Shown: positions 47,723-58,636 of the stretch, in pieces
Layout of the letters: every line of letters begins with the position of its first letter
Numbering within the stretch: the stretch's first letter is position 1
Assembly: GCA_964016885.1 (NCBI GenBank)
Contig: OZ024743.1
Location: forward strand, 10,296,939 to 10,360,938
DNA length: 64,000 nt
Reading direction: 5' to 3'
Origin: Eledone cirrhosa
Lineage: Eukaryota; Mollusca; Cephalopoda; Octopoda; Eledonidae
Made by a program: the position numbers and the translations under genes
Notes under the pieces: generated by a model
Database searches by the model: none
Seen by the model: the letters and a program-made list of their open reading frames with translations, nothing else
What the model was told of the DNA's origin: nothing

Positions 47723-48960
47723 GTTATCGACCAGTAAGGAATGTAAATAAAACCATTGTTAAATGTTATCTTGCAGTGTTGCTAATCATGGACTGAATTT
47801 ACAATTTTCTACAAGGTTAACATTAGATTAGATTTACGTAGCTATGATCATAAATTTAGTTACAAAAATGTGATTTATTTCAGTGGTTATTTTCAGTTTT
47901 ATAGCCCAATGCTTAACAAATTAGTTCTATGTGTAGAAAACCAATATTACCAAAGTTACTTCTCTTGAGCATTAAATACGTCTTTTCTTTACTCCACTCT
48001 AGTAATTTTAATATAGTTGGTTTCTTGGGGGTTAGGGTGTTTTTCAGTTTTGATGTTATGAAATTAGCTTGAGATACTAGAACTTGTAAAAGATCTCACA
48101 AGAAAAACCAAAGCTATAACAAACAAATAACGATTGATATTTTTGTAGAATCCTGACTTAGTCCTGACATTTAGTACTTAAAATGTGTAAGTAGCAGATC
48201 AAAGAAATGGAGACATTTTCACAAACACTTGTTTAAGTATATTTTATTACTCAAGTATTTTCACTCTTTTGACATAAACTGAAAACATCTGCATACATAC
48301 AGACACACTCCTGCACACACCCCTTACATACATACACATAAGTGTGTCTGTGCACTTGTGTATGCAGGTGATTGTATATATGTTTCATGAAAATCAAACG
48401 ACAATTGTTATGAATACTATCATGGTAAGAGAAGAAAGAATAAATAACAAGCAATTCCCATTGATATTCAACAGTTATTTTGAAAAAATACAATATTGAT
48501 GGAGGTTTATAGAGAATTATGAAATATATAATTTCTTTTAAACCTGTGATTTTTATGAAGCATATGATTCTTGAGATGGAGAAGATTCCATATAAGTAGT
48601 ACTGAAGGTTCAGTCTTAAGAATTAACATGTTTAAAATCTATAATCTTTGCTATACACTTCTCACCTGTTCTATTACATTACGAGTTATTATCTATTACT
48701 TCTATTTTCCTGTCAAGAAATGAACAATCTTAACTATGAAACAAACTCAAAGATATATTTATATTATTATTCCACTATGTTAAAGATTCAACACATTTTA
48801 ATATACTGTGTTATACCATTATTTACATATCAGAGAATAATGCATAAGATTGGACTTGAATTCCAAACTTTCATCAAACGTTCAGTAGCTGACCCCTAAG
48901 TTGTGATTTTTAAAACACTCCCTATATAATATATATACCTATATATGTGGGTGTGCATGG
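47723..48960. other. Unassigned AT-rich sequence
   Basis: No gene or repeat recognised. Longest open frames are below 85 codons and AT-driven. Confidence 0.5.
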
Positions 48961-49112
48961 ATCCCGGTTTTTAGAATAAGTATACTGTTTTTCTGTGTGT
49001 CATAAGGGGTGACTAAAAGGATTGGCAGCAGGAATGGCATCCAACAATAAAAGATTGTCTCAAAATATCCTGTACAACCCATGGAAAAGTGGAAGTAAAA
49101 TCGATGAAGATG
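48961..49112 (+). repeat. Diverged SINE tail
   Basis: AGGAATGGCATCCAACAATA, CAACCCATGGAAAAGTGGAA and AAAATCGATGAAGATGG follow the order of the family I tail but with many changes. The first 25 bp may be the remains of a body. Confidence 0.5.
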
Positions 49113-49275
49113 GTATATATTGGAATTTGTGTTTAAAATACCATAGCATTTAACATGTTCAATCATAAACTGATTAAGCATTCAATATTGGTAGATAGAA
49201 TGTAAATTTTATTTTCTCAATAGAAAAGTGGCAATCACCTCAAAGTTTCAGATTGGTTATTTGAGCCAGTTGCCT

Positions 49276-49276
<1 letters not shown>

Positions 49277-49340
<64 letters not shown>
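49277..49340. repeat. TA then GA microsatellite
   Basis: TA repeats to about 49311, then GA repeats with GTGA variants. They directly precede the LTR-like segment. Confidence 0.9.
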
Positions 49341-49342
<2 letters not shown>

Positions 49343-49347
49343 GAGTG

Positions 49348-49480
49348 AGAGAGATAGTCTGTGGTACGGTACTAAGACCGTGGAGACCACTAATCATGTG
49401 AGTACTCGATACATGGGGAGAGTGGGTATAGAGTTATGTTAAAATTCCAACCGCTTGGCACTGAGGTCAGGATTTTACAC
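49348..49480 (+). mobile_element. LTR-like fragment related to 14510-14755
   Basis: TCTGTGGTACGGTACTAAGA, then GTGAGTACTCGATACATGGG and AGAGTGGGTATAGAGTTATG. The spacing from TGTGG to ACTCGAT is 51 bp, against 50 bp on the minus strand at 14755-14700, and both are followed by a GGGTATA block. It is bounded by microsatellites (TA/GA left, CA/TA right). No coding part. Confidence 0.35.
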
Positions 49481-50694
49481 ACACATACAAACACACACAC
49501 ACATATATATATATGAGTTTCTCTTTTATGGCTAAGTGCCTGTTGCATAAATTAACAATAAATGTAGTTTTAGGAATCTTGGTTAAACACTTACATTCAA
49601 TATTAAGGTTTTACTAAATGATCTGCTAGATCATTTACTTAAAATATAGCTTCTTTTATACTTACACTAACTCATTAAGGTTAATGGAAACACCAGATCT
49701 GAAGCAATGTCAAGCACAATTGACAATGCCTTTGTTCTGTAGAGCAAACAGTTCTACGTGTTGAGTTTTAGCCTAGAATTTGCTTTGTAGCAATACTAAA
49801 TATATTTTTAGATACAGTATATATTGATAATTCATTTTGTATAGCATTTTATATCTCAGCTATCTCTGCAGCTACATATTAAATAATAATATTCAAACAA
49901 AATATGAGTTTTGTAAAAAGTTTGATAAATAAAAAATAAAGTAAAAATTATGATGGGGATTAGAGAGAGGTGTTTTTATATGCCTAGAGGTCCTTTCCAG
50001 CATTGCTAAATTGTTGATTGGTTTCATATTTTATAAGTTATTAGTATTTTGTTTAATCATTCTTGATTAAACAAGCTTATGGTCAAAGCATTCCAGCCAT
50101 GGCCATCCTGTCATTTTTAGGCATAATGTATCTAGGATTATATTATTTCAGACTGCAGGGTGTTATTTGAGTGAGATTTAGCTGTTATTTATGGCAGATC
50201 AATCAACTGCATAAAGGTTTCTGGCCTGTCTAGTTGTAGCATTTGAACATATTAATCGCTTGGCTGCGTTACTTTTATTAGCCACTGCATAATAAGTAGC
50301 TATCAGTTCATTGATGAAGATATTTCATTTAAGGCAATCATGCTGTAGGCAACAGTATGAATCTGAAGTTTCAAATCAAAACTTCCTTTGCTGCTTTGTC
50401 AGGTTTCAATGAAGAATTGTCATGTTCTGCATTGTTAATCAGCTTACCAATTTTCTCCACAACCTAACGAAAAGAAAGTAAGTCTACCTCCTTCCAGCAA
50501 TATCTTACTCATAACCTGAGGCTATGAAAATTTTAAATTCTAGAAAATTATTTAAAAAAACAAAATTGGTTTTATAAGGTTTATAAGAAGAAATAAGTAT
50601 GAAACTTCATGAAATTTCATATTATTTCTTTGTTATCATAGTAACAATACGTTGTTTTGCAAAATGTTAGTTTGAACTTAAAGGGAATCAGTAG
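49481..50694. other. Unassigned AT-rich sequence
   Basis: CA and TA tract at 49480-49515, then AT-rich sequence without recognised content. Confidence 0.5.
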
Positions 50695-50758
50695 CTAAAT
50701 AGTTAAAGTGGTAGATTACTAGCTATACAGACTGAAATCTACCACTTTAACTGTTTAG
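50695..50758 (+). ncRNA. 64-nt hairpin (pre-miRNA-like inverted repeat)
   Basis: The arm 50695-50717 (contains GTTAAAGTGGTAGATT) is complementary to 50736-50758 (AATCTACCACTTTAAC) over 23 bp with a single mismatch, with an 18-nt loop. Size and loop fit a microRNA precursor. It may instead be a remnant of a palindromic transposon. Function cannot be told from sequence alone. Confidence 0.35.
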
Positions 50759-51177
50759 ATATCAAACTAAAATTCTTCCAGTGCAAGTTTCTGAGACTGT
50801 AACATGATATTTGATCTTATTTTATATGTTTTTGTATTTCAATAATTAAAAATGCCTTTTGCTACTTATCATATATCACCTGAGAATTCAAGCTTTTTCA
50901 GCTTCAGTTACCAAACAAAAAGTTATTGGCAATATCAAACCAGTGAGAGAGTGCTATGTGATTGCTCAGCCTGCTAGAACTAGCAGATGTGTCTACTTCA
51001 AATCTTCTTTTGTCATCTTTAAAAAGGAATGGATAATGAATGGATAAGTAACAAAATGATGGTATGGTTATGATTTGAAAGCCATTGATCGTAAATTTGT
51101 TTACACTAATTTGTTTACTGATTTGAGGCTAACAACATTAACATGAAAAGCATAAAATACAAGATAAAGTCTCAGTA
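50759..51177. other. Unassigned
   Basis: AT-rich; a 62-codon open frame at 50859-51047 has no recognised features. Confidence 0.4.
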
Positions 51178-51437
51178 AAGTGGTCGTGTAGGTATCACGA
51201 CAAAAAGCACCCAGTCCATGCTGTAAAGTGGTCATGTAGGTGTCACGAAAAAAGCACCCAGTACTCACTATACATGAGGTTGGTGTTAGGAAGAGCATCC
51301 AGCTGTAGAAACCAAGCCAAAATCAGTTCTGTATTAGCAAGATATATCCCTTGACTTAGCATTGCCCACAACAGGACAACTCATCTAACCCATGCTAGTG
51401 TGGAAAATAGACATAAATCAGTGATGATGATGATATG
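51178..51437 (+). repeat. PHD-LINE / family I tail, 5'-truncated
   Basis: Two units of GTCGTGTAGGTATCACGACA type, each followed by AAAAAGCACCCAGT, then GAGGTTGGTGTTAGGAAGAG, CCCACAACAGGACAACTCAT and CCATGCTAGTGTGGAAAATA with (GAT)n at 51422-51437. The two units show that it comes from a LINE rather than from a SINE, which has one. Confidence 0.75.
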
Positions 51438-53544
51438 TATTGATCCATTTTTTCTATCACATGCTTAAAGAGCAATCAAATCTTAGTCTTTAAAACATTA
51501 GGACATGATGATATTACATGTAGTTTATTTCTATTCACAAACAAATATACAATTCTTCCACATACTTGGTATTACAATTATTAACCCTTCTACAGGTAAA
51601 GCAATGTCTCTAATAATACATCCCATTTTCTTACATATTTACAAATTAAAATAATAATATTGACCAACTGTTATTTTTTCACTGCATATTTATTTATAGA
51701 AAATTCCAAAAATGAAGAAACTATAGCACTCTGATCTCAGTTTATAATTTTTAGAAAATACAGATATATAATGTTTTGTCAATTTTCTTTTGTTTAAATT
51801 TCGAATTTAATGGAAATTGATGTTAGCAAGTGTAAGAAGGCAGAGCCACTTAAATCTCTGATACCTGCAACTTTCCACATCAGTAAGTAAAGAAACTTCT
51901 ATATAGTAAGTTAATAAGTTTACTGCATCTCACTCCTATCACCATAAGGATATGTGTACAGAATTCCATAGACCAAACATAACTTCCTAATTTTTAAAAA
52001 GTACATTCTCAGACAGAGACTCCAAACAGAAACCTAGCAAATATTGTTATCAATTTTCAATGAATCCAGAATTAATTCTTGCTAGAATGAACAAAACCCA
52101 AGCTCCTGGAATGAAGTCACATGTGTTCTAAATTCTGCCTTAAAAAAAACTGTTGTGAAGCAGAGATTCCTTCATTGGAATCTTGTAACCAACGTAAGTA
52201 TTGCCCAGAAACTATAATATAAAACCAAAATAAATGAAATACAATGTCTCCTTCAGAATAAAGGTTTTGTAATGTTTCATAGACCTAATTTCCCAATTCT
52301 CTTTTTGTGTAATATAGAAAACTATTATAATTAAGTATAATATAAATTATCAATTCAATGAGCTAACAAAGGACCTTTACATGGTCACATACCTTGCAAG
52401 AAATGTCAACCAAATCTTTCTCATATCTACTGTCTTAAAAAGAGGAAAGCACACAATGGATAATGTAGTGCTAGATATACTATGCCTTAAAATGATGGGA
52501 TGGTCATATCTGCAAAACATTTTGTCATAAGTTTACTTGAACATTAGGCTTTCTATAATACTTTCTGTGTAATATACAGATTAGACATTCAAATTTGATT
52601 CTTTGAAAATAAAGCCCTTTTCAATTTCTAATTTCTGGTTATATTATACATTTTACATACTTTCAATAGCAATTAAAGATGAATATAACAGTTTGTAACC
52701 TCTTACACTGTTTATTCATCTCCAACAGTCATTCTTCAGAGAAAATGTATTTTTATTTCTTGGTTGAATACATTTGGTGTAAGTTAGTACCATTTAAGAT
52801 TTTTATTAGTAAAATTACCTGTTTGGTGAACATAATAAATATAGTATCTAATACGATTCCTGACAGACAGAAAAGTAATCATATAAATTATGTGTACGAT
52901 TACAACTAAATCGATTGAATGGAGTTGCAGGCAATACAGATCTAAAATGGAGGAAATATTGGTTTAGGCATTATGACAACAGAAATGTGTCTAGACAAAT
53001 GGTAACAAAAATCCTCAGTCAGCTTCTGATTGCTTACTCTAATCAGTTGGTCTGCTTATTGACTTCTTTGTTTCAGAAGAATGAATCTTATCTAGTCAAG
53101 AAAACAACATTTTTTGCTATTTCCTAGAATGGATAGGAACCAAGAAACTTGATGATACTCATGAACAAAACTTTTTATATATGTATTCTAATGTTTGGTT
53201 GTGAGTTCAGTTAATAAGTGAATTAGTTTCCTTTTCTTTTCTTATTTTTTTTCTTACACTTTCAAATTAATTGTTTGGAAACACAAATTTTACATATTCT
53301 ATTGTGAATTCAATATATGAATGTGATATTTTTTACACTTCCAAATCAATTGTACTAAAAACAAATGCACTTAAAATTAGCATTTAGGTCAATATGAAGA
53401 TATATTTGTCAATATTGATCCCTTGTGGTACTAAATATTAATAGACCTCTGCTATATTTTGACAGTGATTGTTCCAGTTGTTTGATTAACAGAATAGTCA
53501 ATTGAAGTATAAGTGACTGTGTATTCCTTAGACATGTGTATCCT
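51438..53544. other. Unassigned AT-rich sequence
   Basis: More than 2 kb without recognised coding or repeat content. Short frames such as 52679-52909 show no family features. Confidence 0.5.
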
Positions 53545-53765
53545 TTAACCCTTTAGCATTTACATTACTCTATATATATTTTCACAGTAAAGACTTTACC
53601 TTACATAATTATCTTACATAATATCAAATCTATGAGATTTTGATATTATTTATTTTGAGAACAATACCTTCACATCAGTATGCATGGCTGGTTACACCTA
53701 GTTTGAACAGAAAGAGGTGAGAGATTTCTGGCTGGATATAGCTGGTTTAAATGCTAAAGGGTTAA
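53545..53765. mobile_element. piggyBac-type MITE with TTAA target duplication
   Basis: TTAA at both outer ends (53545-53548 and 53762-53765), and inside them a perfect 14-bp inverted repeat CCCTTTAGCATTTA (53549-53562) and TAAATGCTAAAGGG (53748-53761). TTAA duplication and CCC-starting inverted ends are diagnostic of the piggyBac superfamily. The 213-bp interior has no coding capacity, so transposition would need an enzyme supplied elsewhere. Confidence 0.8.
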
Positions 53766-53799
53766 TGAAATTCTTAGGAAGACTGGCTGTGACACTGTG

Positions 53800-53995
53800 A
53801 TGAAACAGTTTCTTTGAATTACAATTACTGTCCATTTGATGGGCTTCTAACAGTTTCAAATTTCACTCACAAGGCTTGGGTTAATCTGAAGCTATTCTTG
53901 TATTCTTTTTCTGGTTTCAAACATTTGATAGTGGCCATACTGTGGCACTAAATTGATTAAGTCAATCAATCATATCAACCCCAGTACATACTTTT
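53800..53995 (-). repeat. tRNA-derived SINE, family IV, 3' part
   Basis: Minus strand: GTGCCACAGTATGGCCACTA, AACCCAAGCCTTGTGAGTGA, then GTTAGAAGCCCATCAAATGG. The same blocks occur at 9640-9885. The tRNA head is not readable. Confidence 0.6.
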
Positions 53996-54159
53996 TCAAA
54001 TATGGTACTTATATTATTGATCACTTTTTGTCAAACAGGATATGAAACACATACATAAACATAAACTTGGAAACACACACACACACACATATGTATGTAT
54101 GTGTATATGTTCGTATGTATACACACATATATATGTATATACATAATAATAATAACACC

Positions 54160-54712
54160 AATCAACAATATCTAAAGTTTACAATATATTAGCCAGAGTA
54201 AGAACGGGAAGGAAGAAGTTCAGGGAGCTACTACCATTGCTAGATAAAAAAGGTTTTTCCCTCAAAATGAAAGGCAGACTGTATGATGTGTGCATATGAA
54301 CAGCAGTGTTGCAGGGTAGTGAGACCTGGATGCTGTGTGCAGAAGACTTGTGTAGATTGGATTGCATGCTCCAATGGATGTGTAATAGTAATATATGTGA
54401 ACAGCAAAGCATGAAAGAACTGAGGGTGAAACTAGGAAAAGAGGAATCAGATGCAGAGGAATCAGAGGAGATTGCATTGGTATGGACATGTGATGTGTAT
54501 GAAGGATGACAGCTGTATAAAAAGGTGCAGAGTGCTCAAAATCGATGGAAGCCGTGGGATGGGGAGACCCAGGAAGACTTGTGATGAAATGATACAAGCT
54601 GACCTTGCCCAATTATACCTCACAAAGGCAATGACACAGCACCAAGATCTCTGGTGTTACACAGTAATAGAGAAGACCCAACTTGCCACGGGTACAGGCC
54701 GAAGCTCAAGCA
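54160..54712 (+). pseudogene. PHD-finger LINE copy E, C-terminal end, diverged
   Basis: [20 protein letters not shown] (about 54188), [14 protein letters not shown] and then [79 protein letters not shown] and DLWCYTVIEKTQLATGTG. One in-frame stop (54299) and one frameshift near 54450. RT and finger missing. It is closest to copy A in the last block (QADLAQLYL against KADLTQLHL). Confidence 0.8.
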
Positions 54713-55016
54713 TATATATAGTATGCACCACCCTACCAATCCCATACATCTTCCATGAGGACAGACTGAAGTATACATCCAGTGAAGCCTCCAGGCAGCA
54801 CTGTAAAGTGGTCGTGCAGGTATCACAACAAAAGGCACTCAGCCCACACTGTAAATGAGGTTGACATTAGGAAGGGCATGCAGCTGTAGAAGGAGCAAGA
54901 CATGGTCACCTGACCTAGCATTGCTCACAACAGGATAACTCGTCTAACCCATGCTAGAGTGAAAAAAATGGACGTTAAATTGTGATTATGATATATATAT
55001 ATATGATGATGATGAT
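54713..55016 (+). repeat. 3' tail of PHD-finger LINE copy E
   Basis: GTGGTCGTGCAGGTATCACA, AGGCACTCAGCCCACACTGT, ATTAGGAAGGGCATGCAGCT, CATTGCTCACAACAGGATAA and AATGGACGTTAAATTGTG, a short TA tract and (GAT)n at 55003-55016. Confidence 0.75.
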
Positions 55017-55445
55017 TTATATCATACAAATATAATTTCAGCAAGATTCGTATTTCGGCTATGGTCGAAAACAAAGTGAAACGCAATATCCGAGTTATGC
55101 TGGCAAGCGCTCCATGGACCAAATAAAGACCAGAGCAATAAACATAGGTTATAAAGGCCAAACAAACTGAGATATATATATATAAACAATAAAGTAAAAT
55201 AAATGATTAAATTCTAAAGTCCCGCCACCACCACCAAAAGAAAAGAAGAAAAACTGATAAAGAAAAGTTGAAACAACTAAAAATCTTGGAACAAAAACTT
55301 CTTATATTCCAAGAAAGTAGTGATACAAGGGGCTACACATGTTTTACTCTTCTTGTGTATATATGCAATGTGTCAATGTCATAATGCCATAATGAAACTG
55401 TGCTTGAAAATGTTAACACCAACACCAAAGCAACAGCAATAATAA
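55017..55445. other. Unassigned
   Basis: AT-rich sequence. The 55020-55160 part is less AT-rich and may be the edge of another element, but no motif is readable. Confidence 0.4.
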
Positions 55446-55668
55446 TAACGATTTCTAGTATAGGCACAAGGTCAGCAATTTGGGGGAGGAGAAAGTCGAT
55501 TAAATCGACCCCAGTACGTTACTGGTGCTTTATTCTATCAACCCCATAAGGATGAAAGGCAAAGTTAACCTTGGGAGGATTTGAATGCGGAACATAAAGG
55601 TCCGTAACTCTATGCCGTTAAGCATGTTGTCCAACACTCTACCGATTCTGCCAATCCACCGCCCAAGC

Positions 55669-55670
<2 letters not shown>
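55446..55670 (-). repeat. tRNA-derived SINE, family II, full length
   Basis: Minus strand: head GGCAGAATCGGTAGAGTGTT (A-box-like) with GCATTCAAATCCTCCC (B-box-like), CCTTTCATCCTTATGGGGTT, then CCAAATTGCTGACCTTGTGC. The head lies at 55670, directly against the TAA repeat that precedes the R4/Dong-like LINE. Confidence 0.85.
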
Positions 55671-55719
<49 letters not shown>

Positions 55720-58636
55720 ATGAACCTAAGATTTGTAGACAGGAAAAAGTTAAAAGAAACAACAGCTAAGGTAAACAAAGTCATCCCATACCTTGAGGCG
55801 AGGAGCCTTCACCAGTGCAACAATATCCTCAGAGCAACAGCAAATACGGTGAGGAAACTACTTGGTATAAAAGCGAGAGGAAACAACAGACAAGAAAGAG
55901 CAGAGCCGTGGTGGAAGAAGCGACTGAGTGGGCAAATCGGGGAAATGAGAAATGACATAGGAAAGCTTGAGTCACTACTGAATGGGACACTAAAAAACAT
56001 AGGCACTAAAAATAGACTGGAAATAAAATACAAAACTAGGAGTAAAAAGCTAAATATTATCATAGAGGAATTGAAGCAACGCATTGTAGCAAAGAGTGCA
56101 AAAATCAGGCGATACGAGAACAGAGTCAGTCAGTATAAACAGAACCGCATGTTCGACAACAACCAGAAGATGCTGTTTGGACAGCTTGAGGGCAAAGAAA
56201 GAGGCAACGACTTGATCCCTGGGGCGGAGCAAACTAAAACATTCTGGAGAGGAATATGGGAGCAGGATGTTAGACACAATGCCCAGGCAGGGTGGATTGA
56301 GACAGTACAGAGGGAGATCGGTGAGCAGGCACAGCAACAGACTGATTTGAGTATCACAGTTGAAACTCTTAAGGGGCAAGCCAAAAAACTAACCAACTGG
56401 AAATCACCAGGCCCAGATGGTGTGCAGGGGTATTGGATTAAACATCTAACATCCCTCCACCCGAAGCTGACGGCCATGTTCAATGACTGCTTGGTGTCGG
56501 GTGAGGTGCCAGAGTGGTTGACAAAAGGTACCACAGTTCTGATAATGAAAGACCGAATCAAGGGTAATGATGCTACCAACTACAGACCTATCACATGTCT
56601 GCCCGTAATGTGGAAACTGTTGACGAGCATTGTGTCTGAGGAAATCTACCATCACCTCCACACAAACAACTTGTTACCGGACGAACAGAAAGGATGCCGA
56701 AAGAAGTCACGTGGTACAAAGGACCAGTTGCTTATTGATAAGATGGTAATGGGGAATTGCAGGAGGAGACACACTGATCTTGCCATGGGATGGATAGACT
56801 ACAGAAAAGCATTTGACATGGTGCCTCATTCCTGGATCACCAAAAGCCTGGAGATCTTCAGGGTGGCAGATAACATCAGACAGTTGCTAGGCAGGAGTAT
56901 GGGGTCCTGGGAGACAGAGTTGACATCAACTGGAGTATCCTTGGGAAGCGTGAAGATCAAGAGAGGTATCTTCCAGGGAGATAGCCTGTCCCCTCTGTTG
57001 TTTGTCCTTGCCCTGATGCCCTTGACCATTATGCTGCGAAAAATGAGAGCAGGATACAAGTTGGGAAGGGGAGAGCTTACCATCAATCACCTCCTCTTCA
57101 TGGACGATCTTAAGCTCTTCGGGAAAAGTGAGAAGGAGTTGGATGTGCTTGTTGACACTGTCCGTATTTTCAGCAGTGATATATGTATGCAGTTTGGTAT
57201 TGGTAAATGTGGAGTCATTGTGATGAAGAGGGGTAGGTTGAGCAGAAGTAACGGGATCCAGATACCAACAGGTGAGATGATAAAGGAAATTGACTCTGAG
57301 GAAGGATACAAGTATTTGGGCGTTCTGGAGGCTGATGGCATAAAGAACAAAAACATGAAGGAATTGTTAAGAACTGAATACATTCGGAGAGTAAGGAGCG
57401 TATTGAAGTCACATCTGAACAGCAGAAATGCCATAAACGCAGTAAATTCCCGAGCTGTGTCTATTATTAGGTACAGTGCGGGAATTCTGAGATGGAATGT
57501 TGCTGAACAGAAAGAAATGGATAGGAAGACTAGGAAGCTATTGACTATCTACAACATGTTCCACAAGAGGAGTGATGTCGATAGACTCTACCTAAGGAGA
57601 TCTGAGGGTGGAAGAGGTCTTATCAGCATAGAGGACTGTGTTCAGATGGAGAAAAACAACCTATACAAATACGTGACCTATAGTAAGGAGCCAATGCTCA
57701 GAACTGTACTGAAGGAGGGGACAGTAGGCCAGGGGATGTCCAGGGAGGAAATAACATCAAGGAGGAAGAGCAGCCTTAAGGGAAAACCCCTTCATAGTAC
57801 CTTCTTTGAGAAAACTGAATTTAGAGATCCACAGACATGGAACTGGTTGAGAAGAGGAGACCTCAAAAAGGCTACAGAAGGAATGCTAATGGCTGCGCAG
57901 GAGCAGGCCCTCAAAACGAAGTGGTTGAAGCACCATATCTACAAGGAGGAGGCTAGCCCACTGTGCAGGATCTGTGGAGAGAGAGAGGAGACTGTGGCTC
58001 ACATTGTGTCCGAGTGTAAACACCTAGCCCAGACCCACTATAAGGGCTGGAGACACGATGTGATGGGCAGGGTGATCCACTGGCACCTGTGCAAAGTAAA
58101 CAATCTACCACATTCTGAGAAATGGTATGAGCATAGGCCAGAGGCGGTGATGGAGAACAATCAGGTGAAGGTGCTGTGGGATTTTAGGATACAGACGGAC
58201 AAAAAACTGGAACACAATAGACCTGACCTGGTGGTTGTGGACAAAGAAAAAAGATCGTGCCTGATTGTGGATGTGGCCTGCCCGTTCGACACGAGAGTGC
58301 AAGAGAAGGAGAGGGAGAAAATTAACCGATACCAGGACCTAAAGTGGGAGGTGAAAAGGATTTGGAACTGCCATGAAGTCAAAGTGATCCCGATTGTCAT
58401 AGGCGCACTGGGGACTATCTCCAAAAGTTTCCAGGGATGGTTAAAGAAAATCGGCCCCTTCACGCTTTTTGGAACGCTTCAAAAGGCATGCTTGCTTGGA
58501 ACAGCAAGAACCCTCCGATACGTCCTGAATATCTGAGGCTGCAGGTAGTGGCTTGATATTCAATCCAACGGACTTTCCAGTTAACCAACATCAATGACTG
58601 AGATTCAAGGAATAACAATAACAATAATAATAATAA
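55671..58636 (+). mobile_element. R4/Dong-like LINE with TAA repeats at both ends
   Basis: Element limits: (TAA)n at 55671-55717, the ORF from 55720, a short 3' UTR from 58537 (GGCTGCAGGTAGTGGCTTGA) and (AAT)n at 58610-58636. R4/Dong elements are known to insert in TAA repeats, and the flanks here fit that. The right repeat is also the tail of the adjoining minus-strand Tx1 copy. Confidence 0.75.
55720..58536 (+). CDS. R4/Dong-like reverse transcriptase with restriction-like endonuclease
   Basis: Uninterrupted ORF, 938 residues from the ATG right after the TAA repeat; the open frame upstream only reads through the repeat (Asn tract) and the SINE, so I start at 55720. RT, about residues 225-520: KSPGPDGVQGYWIKHL, TNYRPITCLPVMWKLLTSIV, LLPDEQKGCRKKSRGTKDQL, DYRKAFDMVPHSWI, GIFQGDSLSPLLFVLALMPL and the active site LLFMDDLKLF with FMDD in place of the usual Y/F-A-D-D (Asp 462, 463). 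Then YKYLGVLEADG. CCHC knuckle at about 749-766: CRICGEREETVAHIVSEC. PD-(D/E)xK-type nuclease at about 835: RPDLVVVDKEKRSCLIVDVA. No N-terminal zinc fingers as in R2. This is the only full-length intact retrotransposon ORF in the window and may be active. Confidence 0.9.
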   Translation: MNLRFVDRKKLKETTAKVNKVIPYLEARSLHQCNNILRATANTVRKLLGIKARGNNRQERAEPWWKKRLSGQIGEMRNDIGKLESLLNGTLKNIGTKNRLEIKYKTRSKKLNIIIEELKQRIVAKSAKIRRYENRVSQYKQNRMFDNNQKMLFGQLEGKERGNDLIPGAEQTKTFWRGIWEQDVRHNAQAGWIETVQREIGEQAQQQTDLSITVETLKGQAKKLTNWKSPGPDGVQGYWIKHLTSLHPKLTAMFNDCLVSGEVPEWLTKGTTVLIMKDRIKGNDATNYRPITCLPVMWKLLTSIVSEEIYHHLHTNNLLPDEQKGCRKKSRGTKDQLLIDKMVMGNCRRRHTDLAMGWIDYRKAFDMVPHSWITKSLEIFRVADNIRQLLGRSMGSWETELTSTGVSLGSVKIKRGIFQGDSLSPLLFVLALMPLTIMLRKMRAGYKLGRGELTINHLLFMDDLKLFGKSEKELDVLVDTVRIFSSDICMQFGIGKCGVIVMKRGRLSRSNGIQIPTGEMIKEIDSEEGYKYLGVLEADGIKNKNMKELLRTEYIRRVRSVLKSHLNSRNAINAVNSRAVSIIRYSAGILRWNVAEQKEMDRKTRKLLTIYNMFHKRSDVDRLYLRRSEGGRGLISIEDCVQMEKNNLYKYVTYSKEPMLRTVLKEGTVGQGMSREEITSRRKSSLKGKPLHSTFFEKTEFRDPQTWNWLRRGDLKKATEGMLMAAQEQALKTKWLKHHIYKEEASPLCRICGEREETVAHIVSECKHLAQTHYKGWRHDVMGRVIHWHLCKVNNLPHSEKWYEHRPEAVMENNQVKVLWDFRIQTDKKLEHNRPDLVVVDKEKRSCLIVDVACPFDTRVQEKEREKINRYQDLKWEVKRIWNCHEVKVIPIVIGALGTISKSFQGWLKKIGPFTLFGTLQKACLLGTARTLRYVLNI

